Source: Chryseobacterium sp. H1D6B
GTDB lineage: Bacteria; Bacteroidota; Bacteroidia; Flavobacteriales; Weeksellaceae
Length of the DNA stretch: 64,000 nucleotides
Assembly (NCBI RefSeq): GCF_029892445.1
Contig: NZ_JARXVJ010000001.1
Location: 1,364,001 to 1,428,000, forward strand
Direction: 5' to 3'
Part shown: in pieces, positions 50,621 to 58,986 of the stretch
Layout: each line of letters opens with the position of its first letter
Position numbering within the stretch: position 1 is the stretch's first letter
Notes under the pieces: generated by a model
Databases searched by the model: none
What the model was told of the DNA's origin: nothing
Seen by the model: only the letters and a program-made list of their open reading frames with translations
Program-made: the position numbers and the translations under genes

Positions 50621-52345
50621 TTATAAAATCCTGTAAACTGGATACTGCCTGAACGTTTTGTCTTCAAAATACGGAGAATGGAAATATACCCAGTCAAGCT
50701 GTGCCTGCCCGTCCTCTGCAAACTTTTTATCAGAAGATTTTTTGGTTTCAAAAGCATCTTTCAATGTTTTGTCTTTTTTCAATAACGCGGCCGCTGTATC
50801 TTCAAAAATATATGCTGAATAATATTCTTTCTGTGCCAAGATTCCGTCAAAGAAATTCCAATTGAAGAATGAGTCTAATGCTTCGGGTTCTAATGTTTCA
50901 ATGATATATTTAACACCTGTCTGCTGGGTAGGAACGATATAATCTCCTGCTGAGAAGTTCAATTTTTTGTTAGATTTGTCAACAACTGTTTCATAATGAA
51001 GATAATGTCCTTCATAAGGGTTTTTCACTGTTTTGAAATCATTAATTTTATAGGATTCCACTGCAATCGTGCTGTCTTTCTGCAGCGGTTTCATTTGAAT
51101 TTTATTGCGTTTGAATTCTTCAATGATCCGATACTGTGCCTGAGGAACCACGTAATATTCAGGAATAGTTATGTATGCCGTCGGCACTGCAGTGGTAAAA
51201 AGCTTAATTTTCTTTGTAAAAGGCTTATTTCTGTCGTAATACAATCTTGTCTTCCCTGAAACTTCACTGGTTTTATATTTCCCTTCATACCCTTTAAAAT
51301 CCATGGTTGAAAATTTTGTAGAATCTATTTTCCAGCGGATTCCGTACTGCTTTCCAGCTTGATACTGTTTTAAATTTTCACGGCGGAGATCTTTGATCCT
51401 TTTATATTCTTTATCCAGATTCTGCAGATTGACCAGCATGTATTTATAAGTTGCATCTACTCTTTTGTCATAAGGTTTCAGCATATGCGTTTCTGGAACT
51501 GTTCCTAAAGAATTAAATAAAGAGGTATAACCCGTAGAATATCTCGGTGAGTCTTCAAAAGAAGCAAAACCAATCTCAGGAACATCTCCATGAATATTCA
51601 CATACGGAGTGCTTTCATATCCCAGTTTTTTTAAATCATCAAGGTTTTTAGCCTGATATTCTTTGTAGAAATATTCTCCCAGCACATTTCCCAGCCGTTC
51701 TTTAAAAGTGGAAATATAAGTAAATGTATACTGATAATCTGCTCCGTTGCTTACATGGTTGTCAATAAAAACATCTGGCTGCAGCCATTGATAGATCTCC
51801 TGAAAGCTTCTGGCATTTTTAGAATCAGCTTTAATAAAGTCTCTGTTCAGATCATAGTTTCTTGCATTTCCTCTGAAGCCGTACTCTTCCGGTCCGTTTT
51901 GATTCGCTCTGGAATAAGATCCTCTATTAAGCATCCCGCTTACGTTATAAGCTGAAACTGCTGCGATAATGAAGTTTTGGGGAGTCTTTATTTTCTTCAA
52001 TGCCAGATCACGCATGAGCATCATTGTTGCATCAATCCCGTCCGGCTCACCAGGATGAATTCCGTTATTGACAAACAAAACCGCTTTATCTTTTCTAAAT
52101 TTCTCCAAATCTTTCTCAGGAAAAGGGTTATAAATCACGACATAAATAGGTTTCCCATTATCGTCTTCTCCTTTTTTAAGATATTGAATGGTGTTGAATT
52201 CTTTTGCTAAATTCTGGTAATAAGCATTCATTTCATCGTAAGTAACGGTCTGGTTTCCATTTCCTTTTTCAAAAGGAGTCTGAAAAGTATTTTGAGCTAA
52301 AAACAATGATGAACAAAGGGAAAATAAGAGATATTTCAGTTTCAT
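50621..52345 (-). CDS. Secreted M14-family zinc carboxypeptidase
   Basis: The 574-residue protein has a signal peptide (MKLKYLLFSLCSSLFLAQ). The M14 catalytic domain has the zinc motif HPGE in FVNNGIHPGEPDGIDAT (near residue 97), Arg residues in NRDFIKADSKNA, and the third zinc ligand His in DVFIDNHVSNGADY (near residue 196). The catalytic Glu is likely in GTVPETHML. The C-terminal 250 residues form no domain I recognise. It is predicted to trim peptides in the periplasm or outside the cell. It is monocistronic. Confidence 0.92.
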   Translation of the reverse strand: MKLKYLLFSLCSSLFLAQNTFQTPFEKGNGNQTVTYDEMNAYYQNLAKEFNTIQYLKKGEDDNGKPIYVVIYNPFPEKDLEKFRKDKAVLFVNNGIHPGEPDGIDATMMLMRDLALKKIKTPQNFIIAAVSAYNVSGMLNRGSYSRANQNGPEEYGFRGNARNYDLNRDFIKADSKNARSFQEIYQWLQPDVFIDNHVSNGADYQYTFTYISTFKERLGNVLGEYFYKEYQAKNLDDLKKLGYESTPYVNIHGDVPEIGFASFEDSPRYSTGYTSLFNSLGTVPETHMLKPYDKRVDATYKYMLVNLQNLDKEYKRIKDLRRENLKQYQAGKQYGIRWKIDSTKFSTMDFKGYEGKYKTSEVSGKTRLYYDRNKPFTKKIKLFTTAVPTAYITIPEYYVVPQAQYRIIEEFKRNKIQMKPLQKDSTIAVESYKINDFKTVKNPYEGHYLHYETVVDKSNKKLNFSAGDYIVPTQQTGVKYIIETLEPEALDSFFNWNFFDGILAQKEYYSAYIFEDTAAALLKKDKTLKDAFETKKSSDKKFAEDGQAQLDWVYFHSPYFEDKTFRQYPVYRIL

Positions 52346-52405
52346 TGAAGTAAAATTTTCAAGGTTTAAAATTACTGAATTATCTTTAATACTGTTTTTG
52401 TTAAA

Positions 52406-52458
52406 CGCAAAGGCGCTAAAGATTTCATATTTTCCTGCTTTAAGGCACTAAGATTTTT
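52406..52458. repeat. Possible dispersed intergenic repeat
   Basis: The pattern CGCAAAGGCGCTAAAG, followed 30 bases later by TTTAAGGCACTAAG, looks like the short imperfect repeats scattered between genes in Chryseobacterium and Flavobacterium genomes. Only one copy is visible in this window, so the call rests on recollection of the style. Confidence 0.25.
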
Positions 52459-52516
52459 ATCTGAAATAAAAATTGATTGTGTTATAATAGAACTGCGTAA
52501 AAAACATCAGATAATT

Positions 52517-53248
52517 TTAAAAATTACGTCCTTTTTCATCCGGATATAAAACAGGAAGCGGATCGCTCTGCCAAAATTCTTTAGTATTAACATCCATGAT
52601 CGATAAAGCACCTGTATAAGCCGCTCCTGTGTCTAAATTCCAGATATTAGCTTTGTTTAAAGGATATTTAACCCCTAAATCTATTGTAGGAGTATGCCCG
52701 ATGAAAATTTCATTATACAAAAGCAGCCGTTTAGGATACAGCTCTGAGCTTTTCTTTAGCTTTTTATCCATTGAAACAGCAGTTTCCCAAAGTGTTCTGT
52801 CCCATCTGTAATTGCTGGAATAGACTTCTCTTTCAGGACCGTGCATAGAGGAATATCCCGCATGAATAAACAAACGGTTTTCATCATCAATGTAATAATT
52901 ATTCATTTTTTGAAAAAACGCCAGATGTTTATCGATATCTTCTGAAGAATATCCTTCATAGCTTTCAATCGTTTTTTTACCGCCGTTGAAAAGCCATACA
53001 TCCGGACTGATTCCAAAAGAAAGCCAGTCTTCACACCAGGCATCGTGGTTTCCTTTAATAAAAATACAATCCTGCTTTCCTGAAAGATCTATTAAGAATT
53101 CTATGATGTGCGAAGATTCGCTCCATCCGTCCACATAATCTCCAAGGAATATAAGCTGGTCATCATCTGTTACTTCTGCACGCTCTAAAACCTGTTTCAA
53201 TGCTTTAAAACCTCCGTGAATATCTCCTATTACTAATGTTCTGTTCAT
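52517..53248 (-). CDS. PPP-family metallophosphoesterase
   Basis: The 243-residue protein is a calcineurin-like phosphoesterase of the PPP branch. It has GDIHGGF (residues 8-14), GDYVDGW near 36-42, GNHDAW near 66, and GHTP and NLDTGA further on, giving a full set of di-metal ligands. ATG 53248 is chosen because the motif GDIHG lies directly after it; longer in-frame codons would overlap the Tpt1 gene. It is the last gene of the NAD/ADP-ribose operon, 2 bases after tpt1. It may dephosphorylate an ADP-ribose phosphate produced by the Tpt1 reaction, or a nucleoside tetraphosphate. Confidence 0.9.
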   Translation of the reverse strand: MNRTLVIGDIHGGFKALKQVLERAEVTDDDQLIFLGDYVDGWSESSHIIEFLIDLSGKQDCIFIKGNHDAWCEDWLSFGISPDVWLFNGGKKTIESYEGYSSEDIDKHLAFFQKMNNYYIDDENRLFIHAGYSSMHGPEREVYSSNYRWDRTLWETAVSMDKKLKKSSELYPKRLLLYNEIFIGHTPTIDLGVKYPLNKANIWNLDTGAAYTGALSIMDVNTKEFWQSDPLPVLYPDEKGRNF

Positions 53249-53250
53249 TT

Positions 53251-53793
53251 TTATTTCGAAATATATTTCGAATTTACAAAATCTGTCAGCCACACTCCAT
53301 TTTCAGAGAGATAAAATTCAATACCGTCTTCAAACATTTCCTTTGTTCTGATGGTCAGGATAATTGGTTTTCCATGGCGCATTCCGACATTCACTGCTGT
53401 TTCTTTATCTGAACTTAGGTGAACGTGCTGTCTGCTTCTCTTTTCAATTCCTTTTTCTAAAATTGAAGAAATATTGGCTTCTGCTGTTCCGTGATAAAGA
53501 AAATCAGGCGGTCGCTGCGGGATTAAAGCTAAATTAATTTCAATAGAATGTCCCTGGCTTGCTCTGATTCTGGATTTATCTTCATTAAAAGCAAATCTTT
53601 TTTTAGCATTGGTCTGTACAATTTCATCCAGTTCCTCAAATGTGAAACCTGTAGAATTATCCATTGATTTTTTAATCAGTTCATCAACATCTGCCCATCC
53701 GTTTTCATCCAAATTCAAATCAATGATTTCCGGATGGTGCCTGAGAACGTAACTCAGGAATTTGCTTATTTTTTTCTTTTCTATTTCATTCAT
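53251..53793 (-). CDS. kptA: RNA 2'-phosphotransferase, Tpt1/KptA family
   Basis: Tpt1/KptA moves a 2'-phosphate from RNA to NAD+, releasing ADP-ribose 1'',2''-cyclic phosphate and nicotinamide. The 180-residue protein carries the catalytic set: Arg18-His19 in YVLRHHPE, Arg75/Arg77 in SRIRASQGHS, and Arg121-His123 in RSRQHVHLS, with LYHGT at 99-103. Bacteria have no tRNA splicing junction that needs this enzyme, so the role here may be RNA repair or ADP-ribose chemistry. It lies 14 bases after the sirtuin gene within the operon. Confidence 0.94.
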   Translation of the reverse strand: MNEIEKKKISKFLSYVLRHHPEIIDLNLDENGWADVDELIKKSMDNSTGFTFEELDEIVQTNAKKRFAFNEDKSRIRASQGHSIEINLALIPQRPPDFLYHGTAEANISSILEKGIEKRSRQHVHLSSDKETAVNVGMRHGKPIILTIRTKEMFEDGIEFYLSENGVWLTDFVNSKYISK

Positions 53794-53807
53794 AATTTCT
53801 TAAAATA

Positions 53808-54497
53808 TTATCCTGCCATATTTATAAGTTTATCAAACAGCAGCTTCATTCCTCTTGTCGCCGTTTCTTTCATCACAACAGCTCTTTTCCCGTAGCCGAA
53901 TTCTGTTTCATTAGGATTAATTACAACCAATAAACAATCATCTTTTATTTCATGAATCAATCCTGCAGCAGGATACACCTGCAGAGAAGTTCCGATAACC
54001 ACTAAAATGTCTGCTTCTTTTACCATTTCTTTTGCCGTCTGATACAATGGAACATCTTCCCCGAACCAGACGATAAAAGGTCTTAATTGAGCTCCGTCAT
54101 CTGCTTTATCTCCGATATTGATATCCTCTTTTTGTTCGTACACTAAATTTTTATTGCTGCATGAGCAGGATTTAAATAATTCTCCGTGAATATGAAGAAT
54201 ATTTGTAGATCCAGCTCGTTCATGAAGATCATCTATATTTTGTGTAATGATCTGGACATCGAAATACTTTTCTAGGTCTGCTAATAATTTGTGGGCTTCG
54301 TTAGGTTCAACTTCATGAAGCTGACGGCGTCTCTGGTTATAAAATTCCAGTACCAAAGCTCTGTCTTTTCTCCATCCTTCCGGGCTTGCTACATCTGTTA
54401 CATTATGATTCTCCCAAAGGCCGTCTCCGTCTCTGAAAGTTTTTATTCCGCTTTCGGCACTGATTCCTGCACCGCTTAATATGGTTAGTTTTTTCAT
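53808..54497 (-). CDS. cobB: NAD-dependent protein deacylase (sirtuin, class III-like)
   Basis: Sirtuins remove acyl groups from protein lysines, using NAD+ and producing O-acyl-ADP-ribose. The 229-residue protein has [15 protein letters not shown] (residues 9-23), [12 protein letters not shown] (85-96) and the catalytic His104 in HIHGEL. Tyr53 and Arg56 in FYNQRR form the YxxR pair that in class III enzymes favours succinyl and malonyl groups. Only C111 and C113 remain of the usual four zinc cysteines. Its start overlaps the macrodomain stop codon by 4 bases (ATGA). Confidence 0.94.
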   Translation of the reverse strand: MKKLTILSGAGISAESGIKTFRDGDGLWENHNVTDVASPEGWRKDRALVLEFYNQRRRQLHEVEPNEAHKLLADLEKYFDVQIITQNIDDLHERAGSTNILHIHGELFKSCSCSNKNLVYEQKEDINIGDKADDGAQLRPFIVWFGEDVPLYQTAKEMVKEADILVVIGTSLQVYPAAGLIHEIKDDCLLVVINPNETEFGYGKRAVVMKETATRGMKLLFDKLINMAG

Positions 54498-55015
54498 TGG
54501 TTTTCTTCTAATAGTTTCTTGTAAATTTCTTCATTCTCTTCATCAAAACATACAAAAATAACTTTCTCAATTATTTTAGACTTAAAATCCTTTACAGTCT
54601 GAACAGCAATTTCTGCCGCTAAGTCTTTAGGAAATCTATATATTCCTGTACTTATATTAGGAAAAGCTATTGTCTTTACATCAAGGCCTTCTGCCAGTTT
54701 TAAAGAATTTTCATAACAATCTGATAAAAGTTTTGATTCTTTTTCTTCATTTCCATTCCAAACCGGCCCGACTGTATGAATGACATATTTTGAAGGAAGA
54801 TTACCTGCCGAAGTTACCACCGCCCCGCCCGTTTTACATTTTCCCTGCTTATTTCTGATCTGCATGCATTCCTCTAAGATCTGCTTTCCGCCAGCCCGAT
54901 GGATGGCTCCGTCAACTCCACCCCCTCCAAGTAAGGACGAGTTTGCAGCGTTGACAATTGCATCGGCTTTTATTTTAGTGATGTCTGCTTTTATTATTTC
55001 AATGACTGGTTTCAT
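54494..55015 (-). CDS. Macrodomain O-acetyl-ADP-ribose deacetylase (YmdB-like)
   Basis: The 173-residue protein is a single macrodomain of the YmdB type that hydrolyses O-acetyl-ADP-ribose, the sirtuin by-product. Catalytic residues Asn25 and Asp35 of the family are present in [18 protein letters not shown], and the phosphate loop is [12 protein letters not shown] near residue 118. Pairing with the sirtuin gene directly downstream makes chemical sense. Its start overlaps the end of the DUF4291 gene by 17 bases. Confidence 0.95.
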   Translation of the reverse strand: MKPVIEIIKADITKIKADAIVNAANSSLLGGGGVDGAIHRAGGKQILEECMQIRNKQGKCKTGGAVVTSAGNLPSKYVIHTVGPVWNGNEEKESKLLSDCYENSLKLAEGLDVKTIAFPNISTGIYRFPKDLAAEIAVQTVKDFKSKIIEKVIFVCFDEENEEIYKKLLEENQ

Positions 55016-55580
55016 TTAATTTTAGTTTTTTATTCAGATTTTCATCTTTAAATAATAATGGCCGTTCCTCTGGAACTAGTAAGTCTTCTAAATTATTATC
55101 TAAAATCAATTGATACTGCTCTTTTACAAAAACTGAAATATCTTCAATTAAAATAATATCTTCTTTGGCAAAAGACTTTACAAAATCATTTCTCAATCCA
55201 ATTTGTATTGCTTTTCTTTCCATTTTATTTCCAAATGGATCGTGATCCGGATCCCATTGAAGTCTTACAGAAGAATTTTTTATTTCAGTCTGCCATTCGC
55301 CTTTTGAAATTCCTAGATTTATGTGATAAGAAGAATAAACTGCATTTTCTAAATACTTTTTAAAAGCTTCAAATTTCAAATGGATTGCTAAAACAGATTC
55401 TTGATCTTCTTTTATTCCCCATCCATTTCTATACATCATCCAAAGAAAATTTGGCTTAATCCAAGTCATTCTTTCCAAGCTGAATCCTGCTCCAAAATAT
55501 TGATTTTTAACAGCGAATTCACCAATTTCTTTTCTGTAAGACTGATAAACGATAATTTCTCCTTCATCATACTGTGCCAT
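54999..55580 (-). CDS. DUF4291 protein, probable 5' nonsense lesion
   Basis: The 193-residue frame belongs to DUF4291 ([25 protein letters not shown], then [19 protein letters not shown]). Its function is unknown; in this setting an NAD- or ADP-ribose-related role is inferred. The in-frame sequence continues upstream to an ATG at 55646 that overlaps the previous stop codon as ATGA. That would encode MKLKLKKYKE, a TAA stop (55614-55616), then LQYWPEKGHHI, which looks like the normal family N-terminus. Thus translation from ATG 55580 gives an N-terminally shortened protein, or the TAA is a mutation or sequencing error. Confidence 0.82.
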   Translation of the reverse strand: MAQYDEGEIIVYQSYRKEIGEFAVKNQYFGAGFSLERMTWIKPNFLWMMYRNGWGIKEDQESVLAIHLKFEAFKKYLENAVYSSYHINLGISKGEWQTEIKNSSVRLQWDPDHDPFGNKMERKAIQIGLRNDFVKSFAKEDIILIEDISVFVKEQYQLILDNNLEDLLVPEERPLLFKDENLNKKLKLNETSH

Positions 55581-55642
55581 GATATGATGCCCTTTTTCAG
55601 GCCAATATTGTAGTTATTCTTTATATTTTTTTAGTTTTAGTT

Positions 55643-56458
55643 TCATTTTATATCTTCAAATAATTTTAGCAGTTCGTAATTTTTAGTGAGAACAGCAAAA
55701 ACAACTTTCTTAAATTTGTTTTTATAATTTCCTTGTAAATGTTTCTTAAATAACTGAGCAATATCTTTGGGATCATTCCTGAAAACGCCACATCCCCAAG
55801 CTCCTAAAATCAAGGTTTGATTTCCTTGTTTTAAAGCAAGCGCAAGCATTTTATCAATTCTTGTATCCATTGCATCAAATATTTCATCCGTTCTGTTTGG
55901 TTCCTGTCGCTTGACAACACCTGCATTTACCGCTGCAGAAGTAATAAAATTACAAAATACAGGTTTAGATAATAATTCTCCTTTATCTTTTCTGAAAACC
56001 GGCACTTTTGGGCTGTAAATCATATGGTCCGTATAGAAACATGATTCTAATCCTCGGTGGGTCTTATAAAAGTTTTCAGCTTCAAGCTGACTCGCATATA
56101 AAGCTGAAGTCCTCGCCAGACTTTCTTCCTGAGCTTCAGCCCCACTCATAAATCCTCCTCCTGGATTTTTTGCAGATGCAAAATTCAGGCACATCAATTT
56201 TTCATTGTTTTCTTCCTCGGCTAATTTTAAAATTGCCTTCAAAGAACTGCAGTTCCAGATTTCAATATGAGTTTCTAAATCTGCATGAGAATTTATATTT
56301 TTAGTTAATTCTAAAAGTTCTTCAGAGGTGAATAGAACAGTTTCTTTTTTACAGACTTCTATTTCATGCTCCAGATTCACTTTTTCATTCTGAATATTTA
56401 TATAATATTTCTTGGCCAAGATCTCCAAAGTATCTTTTGCCATTCCTTTATTTGTCAT
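55643..56458 (-). CDS. TIGR02452 family PARG-like protein
   Basis: The 271-residue protein belongs to the microbial PARG-like family TIGR02452 (DUF2263). The poly(ADP-ribose) glycohydrolase signature GGG-x7-QEE is intact: Gly100-Gly102 and Gln110-Glu111-Glu112 in NPGGGFMSGAEAQEESLAR. ILGAWGCGVFRNDP near residue 225 is the second macrodomain-fold loop. It probably removes ADP-ribose from protein or nucleic acid. Its start overlaps the upstream gene by 11 bases, and its stop overlaps the likely original start of the DUF4291 gene (ATGA). Confidence 0.92.
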   Translation of the reverse strand: MTNKGMAKDTLEILAKKYYINIQNEKVNLEHEIEVCKKETVLFTSEELLELTKNINSHADLETHIEIWNCSSLKAILKLAEEENNEKLMCLNFASAKNPGGGFMSGAEAQEESLARTSALYASQLEAENFYKTHRGLESCFYTDHMIYSPKVPVFRKDKGELLSKPVFCNFITSAAVNAGVVKRQEPNRTDEIFDAMDTRIDKMLALALKQGNQTLILGAWGCGVFRNDPKDIAQLFKKHLQGNYKNKFKKVVFAVLTKNYELLKLFEDIK

Positions 56459-56873
56459 CGTTCTTTTTTAATTTTAATAGCAAGTTTTCTATTTCTGCAT
56501 TTTCAGATCTTTTAAAATCTTCCCCTATAAATGCTTTCAAAACTTCTATTTTTCCAACAATAGCTTTATTAAATGTTTCTAAATCCTCTGAAGGAATCCA
56601 TAATTCATTATGATTTCTTGCTCCTACATTTTGAGCAGGATATTTATTCGTTTCACCTTCCAGAACTTCAAACTTTGTTACAAAGCCTAAATAATTTCCT
56701 GACTCATCTCTTGTATTCCATTTTTCAGCAATTTCTGAAGCATAATCTTCATCTAAAACAGGATAAAAAATAGGCTGCCATTCTAACCGTGGAGGAAACT
56801 TTTTATACTCATTTTCGATTATTAAAATCATCTCCTTTTCTCCTACTGGTCTGTAAAATGTTTTTGTTTTCAT
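56448..56873 (-). CDS. Small protein of the family often labelled ADP-ribosylation/crystallin J1
   Basis: The 141-residue protein reads TFYRPVGEKEMILIIENEYKKFPPRLEWQPIFYPVL-like in its first third and QNVGARNHNELWIPSEDLE in the middle. This matches small proteins commonly labelled ADP-ribosylation/crystallin J1, although they are not the full ADP-ribosylglycohydrolase. No catalytic residues can be named with confidence. I write the likeness from memory of the family pattern. It sits 13 bases after the NAD-kinase-like gene and overlaps the PARG-like gene. Confidence 0.75.
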   Translation of the reverse strand: MKTKTFYRPVGEKEMILIIENEYKKFPPRLEWQPIFYPVLDEDYASEIAEKWNTRDESGNYLGFVTKFEVLEGETNKYPAQNVGARNHNELWIPSEDLETFNKAIVGKIEVLKAFIGEDFKRSENAEIENLLLKLKKNDDK

Positions 56874-56886
56874 TTTTATTACTTTT

Positions 56887-57795
56887 CTAATTAATCACCA
56901 AAACCGCCTCTTCATCAGAAAGCCTGATCTCAACAGTCGCTCCACTATTAAACTGCAGAAAATCCTGCTCTATTCCGTCACTGAAAATAAACCCGTTATT
57001 CGGCATTAAAGATTCTATAATAAGTTTATTCCCCTTTTTAATTGCCCCTCCACAAATTTCCGTTTCTGTTTTAATGCTTTTAAACGGTTCTCTAACTGCA
57101 AAATACAAATCTTCTTCATTCAGTTTGGGATATTTTATTTCTTTTGAACCTAAAATTCCATAGGCCATATTAAAAATTGAACTCAGCCAGCCTGTACTTC
57201 CTGTTTTGGTAGAAACGATTATGCCGCTTGAAGAATGAGTTTCCTCTTTTCCGTCCAACATAATTTTATATCTCGCTGAACTATGGGAAGAGATTCCTAT
57301 GAAGAGATCATTAACTGCTAATAATCTTTGTCCGTCATTCAAAACGGCTTCCGCAAACTTCATTCTCTTTGAACTAAAACTTTCGTTTATTACGGAATTG
57401 ATACCATTTAAAAAATTTTGGACATTAAAAGGGAGCAGCACACCGTCATATCTTTCTACGTCAGGATTAATCGCTACTATCGGAATATTTTTAGAATATT
57501 TAGCCACATTCGCTACCAACCCGTCCTGACCAACAACGACAATTAAGTTATTTTCAGAGAAAATATAAGAAGGGACAAATTCTCTCTCTACCACCTTATT
57601 TTTAATCACTTTTGAAAGCTTGGTCTGAATTTCAAGAAAAGACAGATAAAATCTTTCATGTTCCTTGACATATTCCTGAAAATCTCCTCCGGAACTTTCA
57701 ATGTAAAACTGAGCCTGGGCTTTCGTATTGAATCTCTCGATCAAAGATTCAAGTCTCGTTTTATTCTTGATGATGATGGCATAATCTATTTTCAT
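56887..57795 (-). CDS. NAD-kinase-like protein with altered GGDG motif
   Basis: The 302-residue protein has the fold pattern of ATP-NAD kinases: a central VVVGQDGLVANVAKY (residues 86-100) in place of the catalytic GGDGT-x-L loop, then IPIVAINPDVERYDG, and the conserved TKTGSTGW (196-203) in place of TPTGSTAY. The Asp of the GGDG motif is kept, but the second Gly is Gln. It may therefore bind NAD without being a normal kinase, or use another phosphate donor. The housekeeping NadK would be elsewhere. It is 6 bases after the SPFH gene. Confidence 0.82.
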   Translation of the reverse strand: MKIDYAIIIKNKTRLESLIERFNTKAQAQFYIESSGGDFQEYVKEHERFYLSFLEIQTKLSKVIKNKVVEREFVPSYIFSENNLIVVVGQDGLVANVAKYSKNIPIVAINPDVERYDGVLLPFNVQNFLNGINSVINESFSSKRMKFAEAVLNDGQRLLAVNDLFIGISSHSSARYKIMLDGKEETHSSSGIIVSTKTGSTGWLSSIFNMAYGILGSKEIKYPKLNEEDLYFAVREPFKSIKTETEICGGAIKKGNKLIIESLMPNNGFIFSDGIEQDFLQFNSGATVEIRLSDEEAVLVIN

Positions 57796-57801
57796 TTCTC
57801 C

Positions 57802-58809
57802 TTATTTTTCAATGAGCAGTGTTTCTAACAGATCCGGACTAATATTCAGATTTCCAATTTTGTTTGCATTTTCAGCTAATTCTCTGAAAGCTAAAGCGAT
57901 ATTTGATCTTGCATCTTGTTTTCCGTTCAGAGCGCTCAGCACCCTCCAGTCCATCTCTTTGTAAGGTTTTAAAGAAGTTTCCAATACATACCCCTGCGTT
58001 TCTGCTTCTTTTCTGTCGTTGTCTGTTTTTTGTCCGATCAGCTGTTTTCTCTGGTTCTCGACAGAAATATCTGCTGCAATTTTCATCTCTCTTAAAATTC
58101 TTTTATTTTCTTCCTGCTGCACTTCCGTCTCCATTCTTTTTTCCTCGATCTGTTTTTGTTTTTCTTCAACAGCAATTTCTGTATTCAATTCAGATTCTTT
58201 GATCTTTCTTTCCTGTTCCACGGCAAAATTTCTTCTCTCATAGATGGCTTCATCGGCCTGCTGCTGTAGTTTTTCTCTGGTTTCTGTTTCCAGCGCTCTT
58301 GCCATTTCAGGAGTGGTCTGAACTGCGAGAATATTCACTCCTAGGATTTCAATTCCCATCGTCTGTACAGATTCTGAAGATTTTAACCCTTCCAAAATAT
58401 TTCCTTCAATTTTTTTTGCAGAACGGATGGCATCTTTTAAGCTCAATTCATGGATAAATGATGACGTAGAGGTCTGTGCAAGATTGATAATTCTTTGATT
58501 CAGTTTCTCTATATCATTCTTTTTATATACTCCGGCTTCATTCACTGTAAAATCCAGCGTATTTGAAAGCGCTTTCGGATCTGTAATCTTATAACTTATC
58601 TGCCCTTGAATCTTTACGGTCTGATAATCGAATGTATTTTCATTAAAAATAAACGGCAGATCATTACTTCCCATCGGTATGGCAGCAATTGAACTGTTCG
58701 GTGTAAAATAAAAGAATGACAAGCCTCTTCCTTCTCTCGCTATTTTTCCATTTTTAAAATGAAGAACATACGTCATTGAATCGAATTTGATGTGTCTGAA
58801 ACCAAACAT
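57802..58809 (-). CDS. SPFH/band-7 domain protein
   Basis: The 335-residue protein has an SPFH (band 7) domain over about residues 10-190 (ISYKITDPKALSNTLDFTV, and EILGVNILAVQTTPEMARALE). A Glu/Arg/Lys-rich coiled coil follows (about 190-265), then a C-terminal helical tail. There is no N-terminal membrane segment, which is unusual for the superfamily, so it may form a cytoplasmic ring or attach to other proteins. It is the first gene of the nine-gene operon and follows the operon promoter and three operators. Confidence 0.92.
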   Translation of the reverse strand: MFGFRHIKFDSMTYVLHFKNGKIAREGRGLSFFYFTPNSSIAAIPMGSNDLPFIFNENTFDYQTVKIQGQISYKITDPKALSNTLDFTVNEAGVYKKNDIEKLNQRIINLAQTSTSSFIHELSLKDAIRSAKKIEGNILEGLKSSESVQTMGIEILGVNILAVQTTPEMARALETETREKLQQQADEAIYERRNFAVEQERKIKESELNTEIAVEEKQKQIEEKRMETEVQQEENKRILREMKIAADISVENQRKQLIGQKTDNDRKEAETQGYVLETSLKPYKEMDWRVLSALNGKQDARSNIALAFRELAENANKIGNLNISPDLLETLLIEK

Positions 58810-58834
58810 AGCTTTAAGTTTTAAATTAATATTT

Positions 58835-58849
58835 GTGTTATTTTAACGC
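58835..58849. promoter_or_regulatory. NrtR-type operator 1 upstream of the SPFH gene
   Basis: GTGTTATTTTAACGC fits the shared pattern GYGT-N7-ACRC with flanking ATTT and TAAT. It lies in the leader, 26 bases before the SPFH start codon. Confidence 0.6.
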
Positions 58850-58869
58850 TAATCCAAAAATACATTATT

Positions 58870-58884
58870 GCGTTATTTTTACAC
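58870..58884. promoter_or_regulatory. NrtR-type operator 2 at the operon promoter
   Basis: GCGTTATTTTTACAC is a copy of the shared operator. It begins (minus-strand sense) with the final G of the -7 element at 58884-58891, so a bound repressor would cover the transcription start. Confidence 0.7.
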
Positions 58885-58915
58885 AAATTTAAAACAACAA
58901 TACTATTCATGCAAA
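58884..58915 (-). promoter_or_regulatory. Promoter of the NAD/ADP-ribose operon
   Basis: The minus strand has TTTG (58912-58915) and TAAATTTG (58884-58891) with a 20-base spacer, a full Bacteroidota promoter. Two alternative -7-like sequences (58912-58919 and 58855-58862) also occur here. Confidence 0.65.
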
Positions 58916-58922
58916 TTTATTT

Positions 58923-58937
58923 GTGTTTATTTTACAC
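58923..58937. promoter_or_regulatory. NrtR-type operator 3 upstream of the operon promoter
   Basis: GTGTTTATTTTACAC is the most symmetrical copy (GTGT-N7-ACAC). It lies just upstream of the -33 element at 58912-58915. Confidence 0.65.
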
Positions 58938-58986
58938 TAATTAAATATAACATAACATATCTGTCTGATTTTCAACAACAAAAAAT

